Source: Hirundichthys speculiger (Eukaryota > Chordata > Actinopteri > Beloniformes > Exocoetidae). From it: DNA of 64,000 nucleotides. This document shows, in pieces, positions 1 through 13,352 of this stretch. A program made the translations under genes and the position numbers. The stretch is taken from the NCBI GenBank assembly GCA_018398805.1, contig JAGFBZ010001537.1, forward strand, positions 124,001 through 188,000, in the 5' to 3' direction. How positions within the stretch are numbered: the stretch's first letter is position 1; each line of letters starts with the position of its first letter. The notes under the pieces are model-generated. The model was not told the DNA's origin. It did not search any database and worked only from the letters and a program-made list of their open reading frames with translations.

Positions 1-475
1 CAGTCTCCTCTGGTGTCTCCTCTTAGACCCAGGTAAGCCGGGTCAGACTGGTCTGGGGGACAGACCCACCCAGAGTTCAGTTCCAGGGTCCCACCCTGGA
101 GCCACACATGTGGGAGGGGCCTGTTCACTGGCCCGGTCATCATCTGGCGTCACTGACGTGACCATGTGATTCGGGTTCTGACTCCTGAGTCGGTTCTCCT
201 CCTGGTTGGTTCCGGACCGGCCGGTCTGGATGCCGGGTGTCGGTGAACGCTCCATCATGCTGAATGTAGGCTAGACTCCCAGCAGCAGATCCAGGTCAGC
301 TCCTTTAATTACTGTCGAGTATTTGTGTCCTGGAACCTGCTCACTGGGACCGAGGAAACGGAGACGAGGACGAAGACGAACGTCTGCTCTCAGCTTCGGT
401 CCACGCCGGGACCTCCGGATCCAGACTCACATGGTGACTGAGGAAGCAGGCATTGCCTACCTGAGGGGCATCATC
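1..475. other. Gene-free sequence left of the first minisatellite
   Basis: Mixed-composition, fish-like sequence with no recognisable exon, RNA gene or mobile element. The open frames that enter it on both strands are extensions of the adjacent 15-bp repeat. Confidence 0.5.
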
Positions 476-3400
476 GAGCCCTCCTGGTCCGACCTCTCCT
501 GGTCCGACCCCTCCTGGTCCGACCCCTCCTGGTCCGACCCCTCGTTGTCTGACCCCTCCTGGTCCGACCCCTCCTGGTCCGACCCCTCCTTGTCCGACCC
601 CTCCTGGTCCGACCCCTCCTGGTCCGACCCCTCCTGGTCCGACTCCTCCTGGTCCGACTCCTCCTGGTCCGAGCCCTCCTGGTGCGACTCCTCCTGGTCC
701 GACCCCTCCTGGTCCGACCCCTCCTGGTCCGACCCCTCCTGGTCCGAGCCCTCCTGGTCCGAACCCTCCTGGTCTGACTCCTCCTGGTCCGACTCCTCCT
801 GGTCCGACCCCTCCTGGTCCGACCCCTCCTGGTCCGACCCCTCCTTGTCCGAGCCCTCCTTGTCCGACCCCTCCTGGTCCGACTCCTCCTGGTCCGACTC
901 CTCCTGGTCCGACCCCTCCTGGTCCGACTCCTCCTTGTCCGAGCCCTCCTTGTCCGACCCCTCCTGGTCCGACCCCTCCTGGTCCGACTCCTCCTGGTCC
1001 GACTCCTCCTTGTCCGAGCCCTTCTGGTCCAACCCCTCCTGGTCCGACCCCTTCTGGTCCAACCCCTCCTGGTCCGACCCCTCCTGGTCCGAGCCCTCCT
1101 TGTCCGACCCCTCCTTGTCCGACCCCTCCTGGTCCGACCCCTCCTGGTCCGACTCCTCCTTGTCCGAGCCCTCCTGGTCCGACCCCTCCTGGTCCGACTC
1201 CTCCTTGTCCGAGCCCTCCTGGTCCGAGCCCTCCTGGTCCGACCCATCCTGGTCCGACTCCTCCTTGTCTGAGCCCTCCTGGTCCGACTCCTCCTTGTCC
1301 GACTCCTCCTTGTCCGAGCAATCCTGGTCCGACTCCTCCTGGACCGAGCCCTCCTGGTCCGACTCCTCCTTGTCTGAGCCCTCCTGGTCCGACTCCTCCT
1401 TGTCCGAGCCCTCCTGGTCCGAGCCCTCCTGGTCCAACCCCTCCTGGTCCGACCCCTCCTGGTCCGACTCCTCCTTGTCCGACTCCTCCTGGTCCGAGCC
1501 CTCCTGGTCCGACTCCTCCTTGTCCGAGCCCTCCTGGTCCGAGCCCTCCTGGTCCGACCCCTCCTGGTCTGAATCCTCCTGGTCCGACTCCTCCTTGTCC
1601 GAGCCCTCCTGGTCCGATTCCTCCTGGTCCGACTCCTCCTGGTCCGACCCCTCCTGGTCCGACCCCTCCTGGTCCGAGCCCTCCTTGTCCGACCCCTCCT
1701 GGTCCGACCCCTGCTGGTCCGACCCCTCCTGGTCCGACCCCTCCTGGTATGAATCCTCCTGGTCCGACTCCTCCTGGTCTGAGCCCTCCTGGTCCGACCC
1801 CTCCTGGTCCGACCCCTCCTGGTCCGAATCCTCCTTGTCCGACCCCTCCTGGTCCGACCCCTCCTGGTCCGACCCCTCCTTGTCCGACCCCTCCTGGTCT
1901 GAATCCTCCTGGTCCGACCCCTCCTGGTCCGACCCCTCCTGGTCCGACCCCTCCTTGTCCGACCCCTCCTGGTCTGAATCCTCCTGGTCCGACTCCTCCT
2001 TGTCCGACCCCTCCTTGTCCGACCCCTCCTGGTCTGAATCCTCCTGGTCCGACTCCTCCTTGTCCGACCCCTCCTGGTTTGACCCCTCCTGGTCCGATTC
2101 CTCCTTGTCCGACCCCTCCTGGTCCGACCCCTCCTGGTCCGAGCCCTCCTGGTCCGACCCCTCCTTGTCCGACCCCTCCTGGTCTGAATCCTCCTGGTCC
2201 GACTCCTCCTTGTCCGACCCCTCCTGGTTTGACCCCTCCTGGTCCGATTCCTCCTGGTCCGACCCCTCCTGGTCCGACCCCTGCTGGTCCGACCCCTCCT
2301 GGTCCGACCCCTCCTGGTCCGAATCCTCCTGGTCCGACCCCTCCTGGTCCGAACCCTCCTGGTCCGAGCCCTCCTGGTCCGACTCCTCCTGGTCCGAACC
2401 CTCCTGGTCCGAACCCTCCTGGTCCGACCCCTCCTTGTCCGACCCCTCCTGGTCTGAATCCTCCTGGTCCGACTCCTCCTTGTCCGAGCCCTCCTGGTCC
2501 GATTCCTCCTGGTCCGATTCCTCCTGGTCCAACCCCTGCTGGTCCGACCCCTCCTGGTCCGACCCCTCCTGGTCTGAATCCTCCTGGTCCGACTCCTCCT
2601 GGTCCGAGCCCTCCTGGTCCAACCCCTCCTGGTCCGACCCCTTCTGGTCCAACCCCTCCTGGTCCGACTCCTCCTGGTCCGAGCCCTCCTTGTCCGACCC
2701 CTCCTTGTCCGAGCCCTCCTGGTCCGACCCCTCCTGGTCCGACTCCTCCTTGTCCGACCCCTCCTGGTCCGACCCCTCCTGGTCCGACCCCTTCTGGTCC
2801 GACCCCTCCTGGTCCGACTCCTCCTGGTCCGAGCCCTCCTTGTCCGACCCCTCCTTGTCCGACCCCTCCTGGTCCGACCCCTCCTGGTCCGACCCCTCCT
2901 GGTCCGAACCCTCCTGGTCCGAGCCCTCCTGGTCCGACTCCTCCTGGTCCGAACCCTCCTTGTCCGACCCCTCCTGGTCTGAATCCTCCTGGTCCGACTC
3001 CTCCTTGTCCGAGCCCTCCTGGTCCGATTCCTCCTGGTCCGACTCCTCCTGGTCCGACCCCTCCTGGTCCGACCCCTCCTGGTCCGAGCCCTCCTTGTCC
3101 GACCCCTCCTGGTCCGAACCCTCCTGGTCCGAGCCCTCCTGGTCCGAACCCTCCTGGTCCGACCCCTCCTTGTCCGACCCCTCCTGGTCTGAATCCTCCT
3201 GGTCCGACTCCTCCTGGTCTGAGCCCTCCTGGTCCAACCCCTCCTGGTCCGACCCCTCCTGGTCCGAATCCTCCTGGTCCGACCCCTCCTGGTCCGAGCC
3301 CTCCTGGTCCAACCCCTCCTGGTCCGACCCCTCCTGGTCCGACCCCTCCTGGTCCGAATCCTCCTGGTCCGACCCCTCCTGGTCCGACTCCTCCTGGTCC

Positions 3401-3952
3401 GACCCCTCCTGGTCCGAACCCTCCTGGTCCGACCCCTCCTTGTCCGACCCCTCCTGGTCTGAATCCTCCTGGTCCGACTCCTCCTGGTCTGAGCCCTCCT
3501 GGTCCAACCCCTCCTGGTCCGACCCCTCCTGGTCCGAATCCTCCTGGTCCGACCCCTCCTGGTCCGAGCCCTCCTGGTCCAACCCCTCCTGGTCCGACCC
3601 CTCCTGGTCCGACCCCTCCTGGTCCGAATCCTCCTGGTCCGACCCCTCCTGGTCCGACCCCTCCTGGTCCGACTCCTCCTGGTCCGACCCCTCCTGGTCC
3701 GACCCCTCCTGGTCCGACTCCTCCTCCTGGTCCGACTCCTCCTTGTCCGACCCCTCCTGGTCCGACCCCTCCTGGTCCGACCCCTCCTGGTCCAACTCCT
3801 CCTGGTCCGACCCCTCCTGGTCCTACTCCTCCTGGTCCGACCCCTCCTGGTCCGAGCCCTCTTGGTCCGACCCCTCCTGGTCCGACTCCTCCTTGTCCGA
3901 GCCCTCTTGGTCCGACCCCTCCTGGTCCGACCCCTCCTGGTCCGACCCCTCC
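476..3952. repeat. 15-bp minisatellite, about 230 copies
   Basis: The unit CTCCTGGTCCGACCC is repeated head-to-tail with scattered substitutions (TTGTCC for TGGTCC, GAG/GAA/GAT for GAC). The unit is a multiple of three and lacks stop codons in most frames. Open frames of 700-1,200 codons therefore run through it on both strands, as WSDPS-, PPGPT-, GGVGP-, DQEGS- and TRRGR-type repeats. One 3-bp slip near 3720 breaks the strict 15-bp period. No conserved non-repeat protein sequence flanks the array, so I treat it as non-coding. Confidence 0.95.
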
Positions 3953-4248
3953 GGTCTTCGTATCTGCTGAATAATGTGGGTCTGGGAGCTTCATACCTGG
4001 AGGTGTTGGACAGGACGTCCAGCATCGATCCCACGGCTCACCGGCGGCCAGCAGCAGTGGGAGTGTCTGAGCGCGCTCAGTTCAGGTATGTTTCCTGATC
4101 AATAGACAAACTGCCACATCAGAGGGCGGCAGAAAGTCACCAGGATGCTCAGGAGAGTCTGGATGAACGGAGGCCAGGAAATACGACATCAGTCACCAAA
4201 CAGAGGAAATAAACGCTGGCGAGGCTGCAGAGGACACTCTGGTCCTCC
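3953..4248. other. Short spacer, nothing recognised
   Basis: Unique-looking sequence between two tandem arrays. No splice-flanked coding segment or mobile-element end was seen. Confidence 0.4.
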
Positions 4249-4561
4249 AGAAGCTCCCAGTCCAGCGGGACCAGGAGGCTAGGAGGCTCCCAGTCCAGCA
4301 GGACCAGGAGGTTAGGAGGCTCCCAGTCCAGCGGGACCAGGAGGCTCCCAGTCCAGCGGGACCAGGAGGCTAGGAGGCTCCCAGTCCAGCGGGACCAGGA
4401 GGCTAGGAGGCTCCCAGTCCAGCAGGACCAGGAGGTTAGGAGGCTCCCAGTCCAGCGGGACCAGGAGGCTAGGAGGCTCCCAGTCCAGCGGGACCAGGAG
4501 GCTAGGAGGCTCCCAGTCCAGCAGGACCAGGAGGCTAGGAGGCTCCCAGTCCAGCAGGACG
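4249..4561. repeat. 33-bp tandem repeat, about 9 copies
   Basis: The unit reads GGAGGCTCCCAGTCCAGC then GGGACCAGGAGGCTA. One copy lacks the short GGCTAGGA part. The minus-strand open frame through it is only the repeat translated. Confidence 0.9.
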
Positions 4562-4891
4562 AGTGAATCCCAGCTGATGTTTGGTGTTTCTGAGAGACAG
4601 ATGTCCAACTGGAGCTGAGAAACTAAATCTAACCAGAAGCTGGAGTGTCTCATCTCTGTATTCCAGATGTTTGCTGAAGGAGGCCTGAATTTATTCTGGG
4701 GACTTTTGTTCTGAAACGGCACGTCTAATTATTTCTGGAGTCTTTTATTTTGTAATACCACATCTAATTATTTCAGGATTATGTTCTACTGGGAGTTTAT
4801 TCCAGCTTTTAAGCGTTAATCGAGGGTCACTGGCTTCATCTACCTGTGTTAGTTGTATCTGTATAAATAAGAGTGACAGAACACTGAACCA
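4562..4891. other. AT-richer spacer, nothing recognised
   Basis: Two related stretches (around 4690-4760) share a 'ctaattatttc(t/a)gga' word. No gene or element can be supported. Confidence 0.35.
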
Positions 4892-5877
<986 letters not shown>

Positions 5878-5943
5878 AGCTCCAACTCTGCAGCTGCTCC
5901 AGACAAACATGAGTGATGGAGCTGGTTCCTGACTGGAGATCTG

Positions 5944-5957
5944 CTGCCCTCTGGTGG
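5944..5957 (-). promoter_or_regulatory. CTCF-like motif
   Basis: Read on the minus strand, the site is CCACCAGAGGGCAG, an exact match to the vertebrate CTCF core CCASYAGRKGGCR. This is a motif match only. Occupancy is unknown. Confidence 0.45.
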
Positions 5958-6629
5958 CCGTCAGCAGACCTGGTGTCTGAGCTCCAGGAGAAGTTTCACT
6001 CCGACGTCAACAACTGAGCTGAGGAGAGCAGCTTCTAGTTCACCATGAGAAGTAGTCGTTTTACATCAAAGGTTTGAAATGTATAAAAGATTCAGTTTTC
6101 AGAATTTGCACAAACTCTGATTTTTACAACAGAAATGATAAATTCCACAAACGTTCACAAAAATATATTTAGTAAAATTAACATTTTTACCACAAAACTT
6201 CATGATTTTATAACAGAAAGTTGCAATTGACCTTTCGGTAAGCACCGCCCCCTTCCTAGTTACTGTTGCTAGGTCGGACTGTGTTAATTCGCTATATTTC
6301 AGATGTGTATCATCAGTGTTAATATTATACTATAATAACTCCGTGGTGAAATATTGCTGCAACAGTGACTCGAGGTGTCCAGAATGTTTGGAGGGACATT
6401 TTTATTCCCTTTAACAAGATAAAACAAACGCTGGAAAGATGCAGCTGTAGGTTCAGTTGTGTGTTCGTCCACAGAAGCAACTGAACGTGAGGAAAGTTAC
6501 AAAACACACCTACATTTACTCCAAAGTAAGTTAGCTTTGTTTATTAGATGATTGATTTAACCACCGTTTAGTAAAAGTAATATGATTTAGCAGCAGGGAG
6601 GGTGATGAGTTCTCTGTTAGCATTAGCGT

Positions 6630-6678
6630 TAGCTCTGGTCCATAGTATTGATGACTTCTCCACTATGGACCAGAGCTA
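6630..6678. repeat. Perfect 16-bp inverted repeat with 17-nt loop
   Basis: TAGCTCTGGTCCATAG at 6630-6645 is mirrored exactly by its reverse complement at 6663-6678. It could fold as a hairpin or be the trace of a small palindromic element. There is no tRNA or histone stem-loop signature. Confidence 0.8.
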
Positions 6679-7538
6679 GCTAGCCAGCTATCAGCCGGCC
6701 TCGTTGTCTACAAATATATAAACCCCTTGTTATTTATTTTGTTATGTATAAGGTGAGGCTAGTGATGTTAACGTCACTTTATTAATTATATTAATATAAT
6801 GCTGCGACTGTCTGATGCTAGCATAGCTCTGGTGTGGGACAGACCTGAACCAGGACCTGAACCCGGATCTGTCTCCTGTCTGTCGTCCTGCTGACCAGAT
6901 AAATGACGGTTATAAATACTGAGGAGGCAAAACAAGGAAGCAGCGACGACAGCGACCCAGAAACCAGAAACCAGAAACCAGAAGACCGTCTGGAGTCACC
7001 CGACACCCCGGAGACGCTGCAGGAGACGAGGTGGTGACAGGCGGGAAGGAGGACAGCTGCTGGACAGAAATACGACTTCACACTGACAGACAGACCAGGT
7101 CACTGGAGGACACAGGTGTGACCCGCCTCTGCTGTTGTCCGGTTCTGTTGTGACCCAGCTCTGCTCTGCTACCTCCATAGGTAGACTCCAGGTGGAGCTC
7201 AGGCTCCTCCCCCTCTGAGCTCCAACGACAGGTGTCCTGGATCAACAGCTCCATCAGAGACCCAGCAGGACCAGAACTGAGCCCAGCAGACAACAGGTGG
7301 GTCTCCAGCTGAAGGTCAGAGGTTCAGCTGGAGGACGTCTGGAGGGGCGTCGGCCTGTTAACAACCCACCGATGGGAGGAGCTGGGCGGAGCTGTGAAGC
7401 ACCGAGAGCCAATCAGACGTCAGCTCTGATATTTTTACTGCAGACTTCAGAACCTCAGCAGCTCACGTTCACTCCAGAACCCTGGAAGAATTTCACCATG
7501 ACAAACGCCAACAGAACCGCGGCCCGGCCCCGACCTGG

Positions 7539-7741
7539 TTCCTGAGGGCCTCGACCCGGTTCCTGAGGGCCCCGACCCGGTCCCTGAGGGCCCCGACCCG
7601 ATCCCTGAGGGCCCCGACCCGGTCCCTGAGGGCCCCGACCTGGTTCCTGAGGGCCCCGACCCGGTCCGCGAGGGCCGCAGCCCGGTCCCTGACAGCCCCG
7701 ACCCGGTCACTGAGGGCCCTGACCTGGTCTCTGAGGGCCCC
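7539..7741. repeat. 21-bp GC-rich tandem repeat, about 10 copies
   Basis: The unit is GGTCCCTGAGGGCCCCGACCC. The CCCTGAGGG part is itself palindromic. The minus-strand frame (SGPSGTG type) is a repeat translation. Confidence 0.9.
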
Positions 7742-7853
7742 GGGCAGGATCTAGTCTGGGGCCCCAGATACCCAGACCTCCAGGGTCCAGAGACAGACCG
7801 GCCGCTCTGATCTGTTGATTGAAGTGTTTAAAAGCGTTTAAAGTGTTTTAAAG

Positions 7854-9735
7854 CCTGAACCCGATCTTGAACCCTGATCCTGAACCTGGTCCTGATCCTG
7901 AATCCTGATCTTGATCCTGAACCCTGACCCTGATCCTGAACTCTGATCTTGATCCTGAACCCTGATCCCGATCCTGAACTCTGATCTTAATCCTGAACCC
8001 TGATCCCGATCCTGAACTCTGATCTTGATCCTGAACCCTGATCCTGAACCCTGATCACGATCCTGATTCCTGAACCCTGTTCCTGAAGTCTGATCTTGAT
8101 CCTGAACTCTGATCCTGAATCCTGATCCTGAACACTGATCCTGAACCCTGATCTTGATCCTGATCCTGATCCTGAACCTTTATCCTGAACCCTGATCCTG
8201 AACCCTTATCCTGAACCTGATCCTGAACCCTGATCCTGATCCTGAACCCTGATCCTGATCCTGAACCCTGATCCTGACCCTTATCCTGAACCCTGATCCT
8301 CACCCTGATCCTGACCCTCATCCTGGTCCTGATCCTGAACCCTGATCCTGATCCTGATCCTGAACCCTTATCCTGAACCCTGATCCTGAACCCTTATCCT
8401 GAACCCTGATCACGATCCTGAACCCTGATCACGATCCTGATTCCTGAACCCTGTTCCTGAAGTCTGATCTTGATCCTGAACCCTGATCCTGAACCCTGAA
8501 CCTGAACCCTGATCCTGAACCCTTATCCTGAACCCTGATCCTGAACCCTTATCCTGAACCTGATCCTGAACCCTGATCCTGACCCTTATCCTGGTCCTGA
8601 TCCTGAACCCTGATCCTGATCCTGAACCCTGATCCTGATCCTGATCCTGGTCCTGATCCTGAACCCTGATCATGATCCTGAACACTATTCCTGAACTCTG
8701 ATCTTGATCCTGAACCCTGATCCTGAACCCTTATCCTGAACCTGATCCTGAACCCTGATCCTGACCCTTATCCTGAACCCTGATCCTCACCCTGATCCTG
8801 AACCCTGATCCTCACCCTGATCCTGACCCTTATCCTGGTCCTGATCCTGAACCCTGATCCTGAACCCTGATCCTGATCCTGATCCTGAACCCTGATCCTG
8901 ATCCTGATCCTGATACCTGATCCTGATCCTGAACCCTGATCCTGAACCCTGATCCTGATCCTGAACCCTGATCCTGATCCTGATCCTGATCCTGATCCTG
9001 AACCTGATCCTGATCCTGAACCCTGATGCTGAACCCTGATCCTGATCCTGAACCCTGATCCTGATCCTGAACCCTGATCCTGATCCTGATCCTGATCCTG
9101 ATCCTGAACCCTGATCCTGATCCTGATCCTGATCCTGAACCCTGATCCTGAACCCTGATCCTGATCCTGATCCTGAACCCTGATCCTGATCCTGAACCCT
9201 GATCCTGATCCTGATCCTGATCCTGATCCTGAACCCTGATCCTGAACCCTGATCCTGAACCCTGATCCTGATCCTGATCCTGATCCTGATCCTGATCCTG
9301 ATCCTGAACCCTTATCCTGAACCCTGATCCTGAACCTGATCCTGAACCCTGATCCTGAACCCTGATCCTGAACCCTGATCCTGAACCCTGATCCTGATCC
9401 TGAACCCTGATCCTGATCCTGATCCTGAACCCTGATCCTGATCCTGATCCTGAACCCTGATCCTGATCCTGATCCTGAACCCTTATCCTGCACCATTATT
9501 CTGAACCCTGATCCTGAACCCTGATCCTGAACCCTGATCCTGATCCTGATCCTGATCCTGAATCCTGATCCTGAACCCTGATCCTGATCCTGATCCTGAA
9601 CCCTTATCCTGAACCCTTATCCTGAACCCTGATCCTGAACCCTGATTCTGAACCCTGATCCTGATCCTGATCCTGAACCCTGATCCTGAACCCTGATCCT
9701 GAACCCTGATCCTGAACCCTGATCCTGATCCTGAA
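7854..9735. repeat. CCTGAT / CCTGAACC composite minisatellite, 1.9 kb
   Basis: Irregular alternation of CCTGAT (6 bp) and CCTGAACCCTGAT (13 bp) blocks, with TTATCC and CTCACC variants. Larger blocks near 8040-8130 and 8410-8470 are near-duplicates. Minus-strand frames are QDQDQGSGS-like repeat translations, not a gene. Confidence 0.93.
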
Positions 9736-10409
9736 CCTGATGTTAATCATGATCCTGACCGTCTGATTTCCATGTGTTTGCTCTTATTTGCATTCAGCTC
9801 TTCCTCCTAAAACACCTGAACCACCATTGACCAATCAGGTGCAGGAACACAAACGCAGGACGTGATCCAAAACCAGAGGAGAAAACACAACATTCTGGAG
9901 AATTCTGGCCTGATAACACAAAGCCAAGTGGGAAAGACATCAGCAATGATGCAAACTGGTCCAGAGAGGGTCAGAACAGCATGTAAAGGATGATTCACAC
10001 CTGGAAACCTCTGAGAGGCTCCGCCTACTCCCCACCTTCTCTGACTGAAGTTAAAGTTTCTGTCACCGACCGGCAGAAAGACTCACCCTGCTGGCTGCTG
10101 TCCCTGTGGAGACTGCCGTCCTCCTCGTCCCCCTCGCCTCCTTTCCTGCCTCTGGACAGCAGACGACGGAGGAGGCTACAGTAACGGGTCATTATCAGAC
10201 CGATAAGAGTCACCTGAGCTTCCTGGAGTCCAGGTGGACCAGAGTCAGACCTCCACGCTGAGCTGGGAGGCTTCAGAGGAAACTGAGGACTCTGAGACCC
10301 GTAAACGTCCACAGTCCTTCAGCTGCCGAGACTCACATGACCAAAACATCACAGGGAGTCGAGTTACGCAGCTGCTCCGCCTGTATGCAAAAACCTGAAA
10401 CCACCGTCC
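9736..10409. other. Spacer with no recognised gene
   Basis: Mixed sequence. Short open frames lack splice context and recognisable domains. Confidence 0.35.
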
Positions 10410-10588
10410 CCTCTGAGACCGAAACACCTCTGAGACCGAAACACCTCTGAGACCGAAACACCTCTGAGACCGAAACACCTCTGAGACCGAAACACCTCTG
10501 AGACCCAAACACCTCTGAGACCGAAACACCTCTGAGACCGAAACACCTCTGAGACCCAAACACCTCTGAGACCCAAACACCTCTGAGA
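10410..10588. repeat. 17-bp tandem repeat, about 10 copies
   Basis: The unit is CTCTGAGACCGAAACAC, with some GACCCAAAC copies. Three minus-strand frames stay open because no unit carries a stop codon. Confidence 0.9.
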
Positions 10589-10606
10589 TAGACGAGATCC
10601 TCCACA

Positions 10607-10620
10607 ACACTAGAGGGCAG
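10607..10620 (+). promoter_or_regulatory. Near-CTCF motif beside array A
   Basis: ACACTAGAGGGCAG differs from the CTCF core at its first base only. It lies about 50 bp before the array, whose units share the CACTAGAGG part. It could be a relative of the sequence that seeded the array. Function is unknown. Confidence 0.3.
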
Positions 10621-10671
10621 AAGAGACATTTTTAATAACTGAAACTGATCTGGAAGTAAAAGAGGCGGAAG

Positions 10672-13352
10672 TTCCTCTACCGACCACTAGAGGCTGCAGT
10701 TCCTCTACCGACCACTAGAGGCTGCGGTTCCTCTACCGACCACTAGAGGCTGAGGTTCCTCTACCGACCACTAGAGGCTGCGGTTCCTCTACCGACCACC
10801 AGAGGCTGCAGTTCGTCTACCGAACACCAGAGGCTGCGGTTCCTCTACCGACCACTAGAGGCTGCGGTTCCTCTACCGACCACTAGAGGCTGCGGTTCCT
10901 CTACCGACCACTAGAGGCTGCAGTTCCCGGTTCCTCTACCGACCACTAGAGGCTGCGGTTCCTCTACCGACCACCAGAGGCTGCAGTTCCCAGTTCCTCT
11001 ACCGACCGCTAGAGGCTGCGGTTCCTCTACCGACCACTAGAGGCTGCGGTTCCTCTACCGACCACTAGAGGCTGCAGTTCCCGGTTCCTCTACCGACCAC
11101 TAGAGGCTGCGGTTCCTCTACCGACCACCAGAGGCTGCAGTTCCCAGTTCCTCTACCGACCACTAGAGGCTGCGGTTCCTCTACCGACCACTAGAGGCTG
11201 CGGTTCCTCTACCGACCACTAGAGGCTGCGGTTCCTCTACCAACCACTAGAGGCTGCAGTTCCTCTACCGACCACTATAGGCTGCGGTTCCTCTACCGAC
11301 CACTAGAGGCTGAAGTTCCTCTACCGACCAACAGAGGCTGTGGTTCCTCTACCGACCACCAGAGGCTGCGGTTCCTCTACTGACCACTAGAGGCTGCGGT
11401 TCCTCTACTGACCACTAGAGGCTGCGGTTCCTCTACCGACCACTAGAGGCTGCGGTTCCTCTACCGACCACTAGAGGCTGCGGTTCCTCTATCCACCGCT
11501 AGAGGCTGCGGTTCCTCTAACGACCGCTAGAGGCTGCGGTTCCTCTACTGACCGCTAGAGGCTGCGGTTCCTCTACCGACCGCTAGAGGCTGCGGTTCCT
11601 CTATCGACCGCTAGAGGCTGCGGTTCCTCTACCGACCTCTAGAGGCTGCAATTCTTCTATCCACCACTAGAGGCTGCGCTTCCTCTACCGACCACTAGAG
11701 GCTGCGGTTCCTCTACCGACCACTAGAGGCTGCGGTTCCTCTACCGACCACTAGAGGCTGCGGTTCTCTACCGACCACTAGAGGCTGCGGTTCTTCTACC
11801 GACCACTAGAGGCTGCGGTTCTTCTACCGACCACTAGAGGCTGCGGTTCCTCTACCGACCACTAGAGGCTGCGGTTCCTCTACCGACCACTAGAGGCTGC
11901 GCTTCCTCTACCGACCACTAGAGGCTGCGGTTCCTCTATCCACCGCTAGAGGCTGCGCTTCCTCTACTGACCACTAGAGGCTGCGCTTCCTCTACCGACC
12001 GCTAGAGGCTGTGCTTCCTCTACCGACCACCAGAGGCTGCGGTTCCTCTACCGACCACTAGAGGCTGCGGTTCCTCTACCGACCACTAGAGGCTGCGGTT
12101 CCTCTACCAACCACTAGAGGCTGCGGTTCCTCTACCGACCACTAGAGGCTGCGGTTCCTCTACCGACCACTAGAGGCTGCGGTTCCTCTACCGACCACTA
12201 GAGGCTGAAAGTCCTCTACCGACCACCAGAGGCTGCGGTTCCTCTACCGACCACCAGAGGCTGCGGTTCCTCTACCGACCACTAGAGGCTGCGGTTCCTC
12301 TACCGACCACCAGAGGCTGCGGTTCCTCTACCGCCCACTAGAGTCTGCGGTTCCTCTACCCTACCACTAGAGACTGCAGTTCCTCTACCCTACCACTAGA
12401 GACTGCGGTTCCTCTACCGACCACCAGAGGCTACAGTTCCTCTACCGACCACTAGAGGCTGCAGTTTCTCTACCGACCACTAGAGGCTGCAGTTCCTCTA
12501 CCGACCACCACTAGAGGCTGCAGTTCCTCTACCGACCACTAGAGGCTGCAGTTCCTCTACCGACCACCAGAGGCTGCAGTTCCTCTACCGACCACTAGAG
12601 GCTGCGGTTCCTCTACCGACCACTAGAGGCTGCAGTTCCTCTACCGACCACCAGAGGCTGCGGTTCCTCTACCGACCACTAGAGGCTGCGGTTCCTCTAC
12701 CGACCACCAGAGGCTGCCGTTCCTCTACCGACCACCAGAGGCTGCGGTTCCTCTACCGACCACCAGAGGCTGCAGTTCCTCTACCGACCACTAGAGGCTG
12801 CGGTTCCTCTACCGACCACTAGAGGCTGCGGTTCCTCTACCGACCACTAGAGGCTGCAGTTCCTCTACCGACCACTAGAGGCTGCGGTTCCTCTACCGAC
12901 CACTAGAGGCTGCGGTTCCTCTACCGACCACTAGAGGCTGCGGTTCCTCTACCGACCACCAGAGGCTGCGGTTCCTCTACCGACCACTAGAGGCTGCGGT
13001 TCCTCTACTGACCACTAGAGGCTGCGGTTCCGCTACTGACCACTAGAGGCTGCAGTTCCTCTACCGACCACTAGAGACTACAGTTCCTCTACCGACCACT
13101 AGAGGCTGCGGTTCCTCTACCGACCACTAGAGACTGCACTTCCTCTACCGACCACTAGAGGCTGCGGTTCCTCTACTGACTACTAGAGGCTGCGGTTCCT
13201 CTACCACTAGAGGCTGCGGTTCCTCTACTGACCACCAGAGGCTGCGGTTCCTCTACTGACCACTAGAGGCTGCGGTTCCTCTACTGACCACTAGAGGCTG
13301 CAGTTCCTCTACTGACCACTAGAGGCTGCAGTTCCTCTACTGACCACTAGAG
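10672..13352 (+). repeat. 28-bp hairpin minisatellite, array A (about 95 copies)
   Basis: Each unit has CCTCTA, then CCGACCAC, then TAGAGG, so a 6-bp stem with an 8-nt loop, followed by the linker CTGCGGTT or CTGCAGTT. GCAG before and CTGC after the stem can extend the pairing. The array starts at TTCCTCTACC and stops just after ACCACTAGAG. The same unit occurs at 17965-18710, 35222-37075 (inverted), 51966-52916 (inverted), 58597-61349 and, diverged, 38415-42817. Confidence 0.95.

Larger units (their letters stand above)
5878..7538. other. Gene-free stretch with inverted repeat and CTCF-like motif
   Basis: This contains an AT-rich patch (6060-6230), a perfect 16-bp inverted repeat (6630-6678) and a CTCF-like motif (5944-5957). 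Sequence around 6230-6520 has the look of an old dispersed repeat, with a short minus-strand open frame I do not recognise. No exon can be supported. Confidence 0.4.

Noticed and set aside
323..4034. Long open frames on both strands (up to 1,217 codons) suggesting giant repetitive proteins
   Set aside because: All are translations of a 15-bp stop-free repeat. There are no conserved flanking domains, and mutually exclusive frames are equally open.
10672..13352. CRISPR-like regular array
   Set aside because: Units are contiguous copies without unique spacers, there are no cas genes, and the DNA is vertebrate.
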